From NCBI GenBank assembly GCA_031551045.1, contig JAVBOD010000057.1, positions 1 to 28,763 on the forward strand: a DNA stretch of 28,763 nucleotides, in the 5' to 3' direction. The notes beneath the pieces are model-generated. The model did no database searches. It was not told the DNA's origin and saw only the letters and a list, made by a program, of their open reading frames with translations. The DNA is from JAVBOD01 sp031551045 (GTDB lineage Bacteria; Bacteroidota; Bacteroidia; Bacteroidales; UBA932). Numbering within the stretch: position 1 is the stretch's first letter; each line of letters starts with the position of its first letter. The position numbers and the translations under genes are program-made. Positions 1 through 6,439 of the stretch are shown here, in pieces.

Positions 1-15
1 TATACTTTATAGTTA

Positions 16-729
16 CTACTTCATATTATTGTAAACGTTTTGCACGTCATCGTCCTCTTCGAATTTCTCGATTAACTTTTCAATTTCGGCCTTTTGTTCG
101 GGATTGAGTTCTTTCAACTCGCCCACCGGAATACGTTCAAAACCTCCGCTGACTAATTCAAAGCCATTTTCTTCAATATATTTCTGAATGGCGCCATACG
201 ATTCAAAAGGCGCATAAATCATAATCGTGTCTTCGTCTTGAAACACGTCTTCGCAACCGTAGTCAATCAATTCCAACTCCAGGTCTTCCATGTTTATGCC
301 TTCTTTCGCTTTTACCTTGAACACGCATTTATGTTCGAACATGAATTCCACGCTGCCCGACGTTCCCAACGAACCGTTGTGCTTGTTGAAATAGCTGCGG
401 ACATTCGCAACCGTGCGGGTGGTGTTGTCGGTAGCGGTTTCTATGAGAAACGCGATGCCGTGCGGGCCGTAGCCTTCATATACGACTTCTTTATATTCGC
501 TTTGGTCTTTTTCCACCGCCCGTTTGATAGCCCGGTCGATGTTATCTTTGGGCATATTTTCGGCACGCGCCGTTTGGATAATAGCACGCAGGCGGGGATT
601 GTTTTCGGGGTCGGTGCCGCCGGCTTTGGCGGCAATCGTCAATTCCTTGCCAAGGCGGGTAAACACGCGCGACATGTTTCCCCAACGTTTCATCTTACGT
701 TCTTTCCGGTATTCAAAAGCTCTTCCCAT
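16..729 (-). CDS. YebC/PmpR (TACO1) family protein
   Basis: This 237-residue protein belongs to the YebC/TACO1 family, whose members act as DNA-binding regulators (PmpR) or as translation factors that relieve ribosome stalling. The length is normal for the family. The N-terminal helical domain has the typical RWGNMSRVFTRLGKELTIAAK segment near residues 15-35, followed by NPRLRAIIQTARAENMPKDN. The central domain carries YEGYGPHGIAFLIETATDN and the end is acidic (FEEDDDVQNVYNNMK). The usual family start is MGR(A/K)FE, and this start matches it. It is the first of two minus-strand genes; a terminator-like hairpin separates it from the upstream TPR gene, so it probably has its own promoter, which I could not recognise. 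The family call is firm; the choice between transcriptional and ribosomal function is not. Confidence 0.95.
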   Translation of the reverse strand: MGRAFEYRKERKMKRWGNMSRVFTRLGKELTIAAKAGGTDPENNPRLRAIIQTARAENMPKDNIDRAIKRAVEKDQSEYKEVVYEGYGPHGIAFLIETATDNTTRTVANVRSYFNKHNGSLGTSGSVEFMFEHKCVFKVKAKEGINMEDLELELIDYGCEDVFQDEDTIMIYAPFESYGAIQKYIEENGFELVSGGFERIPVGELKELNPEQKAEIEKLIEKFEEDDDVQNVYNNMK

Positions 730-785
730 AATTATTTAAAATTCAATATCTCGAGTTTTACATTATTTGTGTTTAAAACTGTGCT

Positions 786-813
786 CATCTGTGTAATCTG
801 TGGACAAAAAAAA
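786..813. repeat. Dispersed 'ATCTGTGTAATCTGTGGAC' repeat
   Basis: This segment contains ATCTGTGTAATCTGTGGAC followed by an A-run. A degenerate copy lies at 21191-21245 around the 3' end of the aldehyde dehydrogenase gene. Both copies sit just past gene ends. I see no coding function here. Confidence 0.5.
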
Positions 814-834
814 CCAAGACAAAAGCGCCTTGGT
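806..834 (-). terminator. Probable intrinsic terminator of the TPR gene
   Basis: Read on the minus strand, a 6-bp stem (ACCAAG/CTTGGT) with a 10-nt loop is followed directly by eight T residues, about 20 bases after the TPR stop codon. The T-tract belongs to a dispersed repeat (786-813) whose minus-strand form reads TTTTTGTCCACAGATTACAC; a related copy lies at 21191-21245. The stem is short, so termination may be partial. Confidence 0.55.
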
Positions 835-853
835 CTCTATGTTACTCCAACCG

Positions 854-1534
854 TTACAAAGTCGGATTCAGCCGGGCGATGTATTTATCGATTTCGCGGC
901 CTTCCGTCGTTTGAGCGTAATGGTCTTTTATTTGTTGATATACTTTTATGGCTTCATCCGTTTTTCCTAATTCTTCGTACACCAAACCGGCTTTCAACAA
1001 ATATTTCGGAGCGTACGCATTATCGCGGTAGTTGGCGGCTTTAACAAAATAGTTGGCTGCTTCGGGCAGTTCGTTCAGCTCCACATACGCATCGCCGATG
1101 CAGCCCAATGCGCGGGCAGCGGTTATTTCATCCTTGGCATCGTATTTTTTCAGGTTTTCAATCGCTTCGCGGTATTGGCCGGTTTGCAATTGACATACGC
1201 CGGCATAAAAATACACCACTTTTCCTGCTTTCGAGCCGTATTCATCAATAATTTGATTAAAGCCCCAGGCGTTGCCGTCGCCATTCAACGCCAAGGCAAA
1301 CGAGTCGGTGCGGAAATATTGTTCGGCGGTAAACATTTGTGCATGTGCTTCTTTTTTAAGCGGCTCTTTATATAATTTCTCATAGCCAAAAATAATGGCA
1401 GCAACACCCACGATGCCAATCAACACATACAATAATGTGTTTTTGTGATGAGCCAAAAACATTTCGGTTTTACCCAATGCGTTTTCTACCTTGATTTCAG
1501 GATCTTTGTGCTCGAGTTCTTTTTTCTTCGACAT
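854..1534 (-). CDS. Membrane-anchored tetratricopeptide-repeat protein
   Basis: The 226-residue protein has a charged N-terminal cytoplasmic segment (residues 1-30), one hydrophobic membrane helix at about 33-51 (LLYVLIGIVGVAAIIFGYEK) and a periplasmic region made of TPR-like helix pairs, for example YFYAGVCQLQTGQYREAIENL, ALGCIGDAYVELNELPEAA and LLKAGLVYEELGKTDEAIKV. This layout resembles YfgM/BepA-partner proteins and the TPR proteins encoded beside recF in Bacteroidota. Such proteins scaffold protein complexes and have no catalytic residues. It is divergent from recF over a 100-bp spacer containing candidate promoters for both genes. The specific partner is unknown. A terminator-like hairpin follows the gene. 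Confidence 0.85.
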   Translation of the reverse strand: MSKKKELEHKDPEIKVENALGKTEMFLAHHKNTLLYVLIGIVGVAAIIFGYEKLYKEPLKKEAHAQMFTAEQYFRTDSFALALNGDGNAWGFNQIIDEYGSKAGKVVYFYAGVCQLQTGQYREAIENLKKYDAKDEITAARALGCIGDAYVELNELPEAANYFVKAANYRDNAYAPKYLLKAGLVYEELGKTDEAIKVYQQIKDHYAQTTEGREIDKYIARLNPTL

Positions 1535-1557
1535 GGTATATTTTTTTAAATAGGCTG

Positions 1558-1565
1558 CAAAAATA
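1558..1565 (-). promoter_or_regulatory. Candidate -7 box for the TPR gene
   Basis: On the minus strand this reads TATTTTTG, matching the Bacteroidota TAnnTTTG -7 consensus, about 24 bases before the TPR start codon. No convincing -33 TTTG lies at the right distance, and the region is T-rich, so the match may be chance. Confidence 0.35.
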
Positions 1566-1597
1566 CACTTTTTTAGTAAAAGTGAAAAAAAATTGAG

Positions 1598-1605
1598 TAA
1601 ATTTG
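1598..1605 (+). promoter_or_regulatory. Candidate -7 box for recF
   Basis: TAAATTTG matches the Bacteroidota TAnnTTTG consensus 29 bases before the recF start. A weak -33 candidate (TTTAG, 1572-1576) lies about 20 bases upstream. A clear Shine-Dalgarno sequence, AGGAGG at 1624-1629, precedes the ATG, which is unusual for this window and supports the start. Confidence 0.5.
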
Positions 1606-1634
1606 TATTTTAAAGACTTATACAGGAGGCGGCG

Positions 1635-2735
1635 ATGTACTTAAAGCACTTGACCATAGCTAATTTTAAGAATATCGCTTCGGCGGAGCTTGATTTTTCT
1701 CCTAATATCAATTGTATTTTAGGAAATAACGGCGAAGGGAAGACGAATTTACTGGATGCCGTGTATTACCTATCCATGACCAAGAGCTATTTTGGCGGTA
1801 GCGATGCCTTGAATATCCTGCATGGCACGCCATATTTTACCATACAGGGAACCTATGTGCGCAACGGCGCCGAGGAAACCACGTTTTGCGGCGTGCAACG
1901 CGGCGAGGGGAAAGTGTTTAAACACAACGGGAAAACGTACGACCGCCTGCTGGAACATATCGGGTTGTTGCCTTTGGTAATGATATCGCCCACCGACAGC
2001 GAGTTAATTAACGAATCGGGCGAAGAACGCCGGAAATATATGAACTACCTGCTTTCGCAAATCGACCGCGAATATTTGCAGGCATCCATGCGCTACAACC
2101 ATGTGTTGCAGCAGCGTAATAAATTGCTGAAAGCGCCCTATTCGCCGGCGCTGGAAGAAGTGTTGCTTACGTTAGACGAACAACTTTCGCATCAGGCTGC
2201 CGTGATTTACGAACGCCGCAAAACCTTGGTGGAAGAACTCGAACCGTCGGTTACACAGCTCTACCACCGCCTGTCGGGCGGCAAGGAAAATGCCGCGTTG
2301 GCCTATCGATCCGACCTTGTGGAAGGTTCGCTGCTGGATTTGCTGGCTAAAAACAGGGAACGCGACCGGGTAATGCAACACACCACCGTGGGCATTCATC
2401 GCGACGATATTATGATGCAGCTCGATAAACATTCACTGCGGCGCATCGGTTCGCAAGGACAGCAAAAAACATTTTTGTTAGCATTGAAATTGGCGCAATA
2501 CGAATTATTGAAGCAACACTGCGGTTTCCGGCCTATTTTATTGTTGGATGATATTTTTGATAAACTGGATGCAGGCCGCGTGCAGCAATTGGTGGCGCTG
2601 GTGGCCGACGAAACGTTCGGGCAGATTTTCCTGACCGATAGTAACAAAGCCCGCCTGAACCACATGATAAAAGAATTGACGCAGGAGTATAAGATTTTTA
2701 CGACAGAGAAAGGAGAGTTCAGGAACGAAGAATAA
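1635..2735 (+). CDS. recF: DNA replication/repair protein RecF
   Basis: RecF is an SMC-like ATPase that binds single-strand/double-strand DNA junctions and, with RecO and RecR, loads RecA at gaps. The 366-residue length fits the family. The start is diagnostic (MYLKHLTIANFKNI). The Walker A motif GNNGEGKT lies at residues 30-37, the ABC-type signature region (RIGSQGQQKTFLLALKLAQY) near 270, and Walker B (LLLDDIFDKLD) at 302-312, followed by the D-loop-like FLTDSNKARL. The central arm holds SPTDSELINESGEERRKYMNY. A DUF721 gene follows after about 140 bp of repeats, the usual Bacteroidota order. The ORF is intact. Confidence 0.97.
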   Translation: MYLKHLTIANFKNIASAELDFSPNINCILGNNGEGKTNLLDAVYYLSMTKSYFGGSDALNILHGTPYFTIQGTYVRNGAEETTFCGVQRGEGKVFKHNGKTYDRLLEHIGLLPLVMISPTDSELINESGEERRKYMNYLLSQIDREYLQASMRYNHVLQQRNKLLKAPYSPALEEVLLTLDEQLSHQAAVIYERRKTLVEELEPSVTQLYHRLSGGKENAALAYRSDLVEGSLLDLLAKNRERDRVMQHTTVGIHRDDIMMQLDKHSLRRIGSQGQQKTFLLALKLAQYELLKQHCGFRPILLLDDIFDKLDAGRVQQLVALVADETFGQIFLTDSNKARLNHMIKELTQEYKIFTTEKGEFRNEE

Positions 2736-2747
2736 AGCTGCGATGCG

Positions 2748-2842
2748 CGTCATTGCGAACGAAGTGAAGCAATCTGTATAACGATAGTAGATTTTAGATA
2801 TCAGATATCGGATTTTGTCATTCTGAGCGAAGTGAAGAATCT
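2748..2842. repeat. Composite of three dispersed repeats after recF
   Basis: Three modules lie end to end. A 'CATTGCGAACGAAGTGAAGC' copy occupies 2748-2779 (second copy at 17465-17492). A TTAGATATCAGATATCGGAT module occupies 2793-2814 (relatives at 14880-14900 and 26476-26503). A 'GTCATTCTGAGCGAAGTGAA' copy of the 26-bp family occupies 2817-2842. The block fills most of the recF-DUF721 spacer and codes for nothing. Confidence 0.8.
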
Positions 2843-2877
2843 GTATCCTTAGTGGTTAAAAATGTTTTTTTAATTTA

Positions 2878-3168
2878 ATGCAACGACATAAAACAATAGT
2901 ATTAAAAGACGCTTTGCGCGAAATGATTGCCAGCGAAGGATTGGAAACAGGCTTGCTGCATACCCGCGTGTATGCCTTGTGGGATGATTTGTTGGGCTTG
3001 AGCGTAGCAAGGGTTACACGGAAAAAATATATCAAAGACAATAAACTTTTTGTTCATTTGGATTCGTCGGTAGTGCGCAGCCAGTTGTTTATGATGCGTA
3101 CGGATATTGTGGCGCAAATCAACCGGAAGGCCGGAACAAAAGTAATTGATGAATTGTGTTTATTATAG
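2878..3168 (+). CDS. DUF721 family protein
   Basis: This 96-residue protein has the DUF721 pattern: an N-terminal helix (DALREMIASEGLETG), then VYALWDDLLGLSVARVTRKKYIKDNKLFV and a C-terminal strand-helix pair with SSVVRSQLFMMRTDIVAQIN. Related Actinobacterial and Proteobacterial proteins (DciA-like) load or support the replicative helicase, and the position just behind recF fits a role in replication or repair, but direct function in Bacteroidota is not established. It ends 17 bp before pdxB and the two are probably co-transcribed. No Shine-Dalgarno sequence is visible; the start follows an AT-rich leader. Confidence 0.85.
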   Translation: MQRHKTIVLKDALREMIASEGLETGLLHTRVYALWDDLLGLSVARVTRKKYIKDNKLFVHLDSSVVRSQLFMMRTDIVAQINRKAGTKVIDELCLL

Positions 3169-3185
3169 TTTAACCAAATTATAAA

Positions 3186-4295
3186 ATGAAAATAGTGATT
3201 GACAGGCACATTCCTTATATACAAGGAATACTGGAATCGTACGCGGAAGTGGTGTACTTGCCCGGCAACGCTATTGATGCGCAACAACTACGCGACGCCG
3301 ATGCCCTGCTGATTCGCACCCGCACAAAAGTGAATGCCACGTTGCTGGACGGAACGCCGGTGCGATTTATCGGAACGGCTACTATCGGTACCGACCATAT
3401 TGATGTGGACTATTGCTCGCAACGCGGCATCACGGTGGCCAATGCGGCGGGCTGCAATGCCGCGGCGGTAATGCAATACATGGTGGCGGCATTATTGACG
3501 CTGAGCGAACGCCAAAAACGCCCGTTGAACGGAATGGCCTTGGGCATTGTCGGCGTGGGAAATGTAGGAAAATTAGTAGCGAAAGCCGCAGAGGTCTTAG
3601 GTATGAACGTGTTGCTGAACGATCCGCCGCGGGCTGCACGCGAGGGCGCTGCCGGTTTTACCGGCTTGGATGAATTGTTGAAAAATTCCGACGCCGTCAC
3701 GCTGCACGTGCCTTTAGCCGCCGATACTTACGAAATGGCGAATGCCGATTTTTTCAGCAAGATGAAGCCGGGCGCGTGGTTCTTCAATGCTTCGCGGGGC
3801 GAGGTGGCGGACGAAAAGGCGCTGATAGCATCACGTAAAAAATTAGGCGCCATTGTGATCGACGTGTGGCAACACGAGCCGCTCGTCAACGAATCGTTGT
3901 TGCCTTTGGCGGATATTGCCACGCCGCACATTGCCGGTTATTCCGTTCAGGGAAAAATGAATGCCACCCGTATGATAGTGCAAGCCGCCGCGCGGTTTTT
4001 CGGATGGAAAGCGCTGTTTGATTTTGTGCCGGAGGCGACGACGGAGCCGCTCGAATTAAAACTTGGTTCACAAGACAATCTATTTTCAGGACTTCAAAAA
4101 AGCTATGAAATTATGAAAGATGACCATAATTTGCGCCGGCAACCTGCACATTTTGAGCAGTTAAGAACGGCATACGAATTTCGGAACGATTTTAGCGGAT
4201 ACAACGTACATGTAAGTAAAAACACCGCATTGGCCACTGTGTTAAAAGAGTTGGGATGCCGTGTAATCAAGGAGGATGAAAATTATATCATCTGA
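3186..4295 (+). CDS. pdxB: 4-phosphoerythronate dehydrogenase
   Basis: PdxB oxidises 4-phospho-D-erythronate, the second step of the DXP-dependent pyridoxal-phosphate pathway. The 369 residues compare well with about 378 in E. coli. The protein is a D-2-hydroxyacid dehydrogenase: a split catalytic domain at each side of a Rossmann domain with GVGNVG at residues 123-128, and the catalytic triad visible as R204 (NASRGEV), E231 (WQHEPLV) and H248 (TPHIAGYS). The C-terminal extension (about 285-369), ending in LKELGCRVIKEDENYII, is the PdxB-specific dimerisation domain and separates it from SerA or lactate dehydrogenases. It follows the DUF721 gene by 17 bp. Confidence 0.94.
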   Translation: MKIVIDRHIPYIQGILESYAEVVYLPGNAIDAQQLRDADALLIRTRTKVNATLLDGTPVRFIGTATIGTDHIDVDYCSQRGITVANAAGCNAAAVMQYMVAALLTLSERQKRPLNGMALGIVGVGNVGKLVAKAAEVLGMNVLLNDPPRAAREGAAGFTGLDELLKNSDAVTLHVPLAADTYEMANADFFSKMKPGAWFFNASRGEVADEKALIASRKKLGAIVIDVWQHEPLVNESLLPLADIATPHIAGYSVQGKMNATRMIVQAAARFFGWKALFDFVPEATTEPLELKLGSQDNLFSGLQKSYEIMKDDHNLRRQPAHFEQLRTAYEFRNDFSGYNVHVSKNTALATVLKELGCRVIKEDENYII

Positions 4296-4421
4296 AAATA
4301 AGTACGCAATCATATAGCAAAATGTTGAATTTTGAGTGATTGAATTTTGAAATTTTTGTAATAACCCGGAGAAACGGCTGGCAGTGTAAATGCGGTTTCT
4401 TCCCTTAATACCTGTTTTGTT

Positions 4422-5903
4422 ATGATGAATTCTTCTGACTTAAAACAGCTTTCCCGCATGGGAATCAGCTTGGAACAAGTGGAGCAGCAATTGAAAAACT
4501 TCCGCAAAGGATTTCCTTTCCTGCCGGTTACGGCGCCGGCTACCGTAAAGGAAGGGATTGTACAAGTAAGTAAAAAACAACAGGAAGAATTAATAGCTCT
4601 TTATGACAAATGGACGGGTAGCCGCTTGAAGTTTGTACCGGCTTCGGGGGCTGCAACCCGTATGTTCAAATCGCTGTATGAAACGCAAGCCTTTTTGCAA
4701 GATCATCCGAAAGCGCCGCTTGCCGACAGCGAAACGAAGGCTTTTTTTGAACGTTTGACGGATTTTGCTTTCTACAACGATTTGAAGTCGATAAAAGGCG
4801 CCAGATTGAAAGACCATTTGTCGATATTGAACGCTTTGTTGGGAGCGAAAGGATTGAACTATGGCAATCTTCCCAAAGGATTGTTGAAATTCCACCGCTA
4901 TGACGACGTTGCACGCACGGCTTTCGAGGAGCATCTGGTAGAAGCGGCTTTGTATTCGAAAGATACGGATAATGTGGCGCGCTTGCATTTTACGGTATCG
5001 CCCGAACATCGCAGCGGCTTTAAAAAGGTGCTGAAGCAAGTGCAGAAAAATTATGAAAAACTTTTCGGCGTACAATTCGAAATCACTTTCTCCGAACAAA
5101 AAAAATCGACCGATACCATTGCCGTAGATGAACGCAACGAGCCTTTCCGGAACGCCGACGGCAGTTTGCTTTTCCGCCCCGGCGGGCACGGAGCGCTGTT
5201 GGAGAACCTGAACGAAATGCAGGAAGATATGGTGTTTATCAAAAATATCGACAATATCGTTCCCGATTTGTATAAAGCCGAAACCGTACGCTGGAAGAAG
5301 ATTTTAGCGGGCATGTTGTTACAATTGCAGAAGCAAATCCGTACCTATATCGAAGCCATAGAGTGGGGCGCCGATTCGGTGAACCTGCATGAAATCGAGA
5401 AATTCCTTAAAATTAATTTTTGTGTAACACTGCCCGAAGGTGCAGAAAGTAACGATTATGCCGGCATGCTCTACAATAAGCTCAACCGGCCTTTGCGCGT
5501 GTGCGGCATGGTCAAGAATGTGGGCGAGCCCGGCGGCGGGCCGTTTATTGCAAAAGATGCCGATGGCTCGCTATCGTTGCAGATTGCCGAAAGCGTGCAA
5601 ATCGACATGAAAAAGAACAAGGATATTTTTATGGCCGCTACGCATTTCAATCCGGTGGATTTGGTGTGCTCGTTCCGCGACTATAAAGGCGGTAAGTTCG
5701 ATTTGCGCCAGTTCCGCGACCCGGCGACGGGATTTATTTCCACCAAAAGCAAAGACGGCCGCACACTGAAAGCGCAGGAACTGCCGGGCCTGTGGAACGG
5801 CGCCATGAGCGACTGGAACACCATGTTCGTGGAAGTGCCGCTCATCACGTTCAATCCCGTGAAAACAGTAATCGATTTACTGCGGAAAGAACATCAGGGG
5901 TGA
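4422..5903 (+). CDS. DUF4301 family protein, possible nucleotidyltransferase fold
   Basis: The 493-residue protein matches the DUF4301 family, typical of Bacteroidota and of unknown function. Conserved-looking blocks are KFVPASGAATRMFK (residues 70-83), FRPGGHGALLENLNEM (251-266), FIKNIDNIVPD (272-282), GMVKNVGEPGGGPF (362-375) and ATHFNPVDLVCSFRDYKG. The first three blocks have the order and flavour of sugar-1-phosphate nucleotidyltransferases (a glycine-rich nucleotide loop, a PGGHG block and an N-x-DN motif), which suggests a similar fold; this is inference. There is no signal peptide or membrane helix, so it is cytoplasmic. The start is a double ATG (4422 and 4425) and either could be used. 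A 126-bp spacer separates it from pdxB; no clear promoter box was found. Confidence 0.85.
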   Translation: MMNSSDLKQLSRMGISLEQVEQQLKNFRKGFPFLPVTAPATVKEGIVQVSKKQQEELIALYDKWTGSRLKFVPASGAATRMFKSLYETQAFLQDHPKAPLADSETKAFFERLTDFAFYNDLKSIKGARLKDHLSILNALLGAKGLNYGNLPKGLLKFHRYDDVARTAFEEHLVEAALYSKDTDNVARLHFTVSPEHRSGFKKVLKQVQKNYEKLFGVQFEITFSEQKKSTDTIAVDERNEPFRNADGSLLFRPGGHGALLENLNEMQEDMVFIKNIDNIVPDLYKAETVRWKKILAGMLLQLQKQIRTYIEAIEWGADSVNLHEIEKFLKINFCVTLPEGAESNDYAGMLYNKLNRPLRVCGMVKNVGEPGGGPFIAKDADGSLSLQIAESVQIDMKKNKDIFMAATHFNPVDLVCSFRDYKGGKFDLRQFRDPATGFISTKSKDGRTLKAQELPGLWNGAMSDWNTMFVEVPLITFNPVKTVIDLLRKEHQG

Positions 5904-5948
5904 TGCGTTAAGAGTAATTTTTTCTTCTCTCCCTACGGGCGTTGAGGC

Positions 5949-6290
5949 TGTTCCCGCGCTGCCTCCTTTTGGGGTGGCCGAGCCGTATCACCGTGAAGCT
6001 CATGCGCCAAAGGCAAATAACGTCGGGAAGGGGCCGGGCAAACGCATCTAAATTCTGTGAGACTTGAAGTGGCTTACCACGAAGTGGTATTATATGAATA
6101 ACCGTGGGTGATTCCGACTTGTCGGAATAGCCCACGGGATGAAGCAGCGACTCTCCTCTCGCGCGGGAACAAACCTGCGCCTTGAAACACCGGAAGTGCG
6201 CCGCGCGAAAGGATGTACTGATACGGCTGGCCACGGGTAATGCTTCACTTACCCGTGGTTATTAACATATATCCCCTCCGGGGATAAAGG
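5949..6290. other. Structured intergenic element with closing stem and hairpins
   Basis: The 536-bp spacer 5904-6439 has no convincing gene. A long-range inverted repeat pairs 5974-5990 (GTGGCCGAGCCGTATCA) with 6219-6234, one base bulged. Inside lie ACCAC-GAA-GTGGT at about 6077-6089 and a two-part hairpin at 6103-6138 (CCGTGGG, then ATTCCGAC-TT-GTCGGAAT, then CCCACGG). Just outside are CCACGGGTAA/TTACCCGTGG at 6231-6259 and TATCCCC/GGGGATA at about 6270-6287. A further pairing, 5949-5959 with 6161-6171 (TGTTCCCGCGC), crosses the closing stem. A 108-codon minus-strand reading frame (5908-6234) spans the element from a GTG inside its right arm; its Arg/Ser-rich translation looks like read-through of a repeat. 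It may be a dispersed repeat, a non-coding RNA or a MITE-like remnant. Confidence 0.6.
6004..6031 (+). repeat. GCGCCAAAGGC repeat, copy 1
   Basis: This 28-bp unit begins GCGCCAAAGGCAAATAACGT and ends in CGGGAAGG. A second copy at 6338-6364 differs at two bases and lacks one G. This copy lies inside the structured element and the other lies just before the argS promoter. Confidence 0.7.
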
Positions 6291-6337
6291 ATCTGTTTAA
6301 ATTTACAAATAGTGATTGTTCATTAGAGGATCTTCCC

Positions 6338-6364
6338 GCGCCAAAGGCGAATAACGCCGGAAGG
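6338..6364 (+). repeat. GCGCCAAAGGC repeat, copy 2
   Basis: Second copy of the unit at 6004-6031. It starts GCGCCAAAGGCGAATAACGC, so its first part can form a small CGCC-AAA-GGCG hairpin. It ends 25 bases before the argS -33 box. Confidence 0.7.
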
Positions 6365-6389
6365 ACATGTACCCCGCCGATATCTTCCC

Positions 6390-6420
6390 TTGCGCCATTT
6401 GCTGCTTTTTTGTAGCTTTG
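6390..6420 (+). promoter_or_regulatory. argS promoter
   Basis: A TTG at 6390-6392 and TAGCTTTG at 6413-6420 match the Bacteroidota -33/-7 promoter with a 20-bp spacer. Transcription would start near 6427, giving a leader of about 13 bases before the ATG at 6440 and no Shine-Dalgarno sequence. Confidence 0.75.
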
Positions 6421-6439
6421 CACCTCTTTATATTCAATT

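Noticed and set aside
238..1044. 268-codon plus-strand open frame
   Set aside because: It overlaps the YebC gene, the terminator and the TPR gene on the opposite strand and runs through repeat DNA.
5976..6000. GAGCCGTATCACCGTGAAGC, similar to group II intron domain V
   Set aside because: The AGC...CGT bulge and the returning ACGGTTC strand of domain V are absent, and no reverse transcriptase gene is present.
6130..6160. GGATGAAGCAGC resembling the SRP RNA loop (GGAAGCAGC)
   Set aside because: The conserved tetraloop and asymmetric-loop sequences of 4.5S RNA are missing around it, and the surrounding pairing does not give an SRP helix.
5908..6234. 108-codon minus-strand ORF
   Set aside because: It spans the structured element end to end and would begin with GTG inside a stem arm. 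Its Arg/Ser-rich translation has no domain, so it is reported as part of the element and not as a gene.
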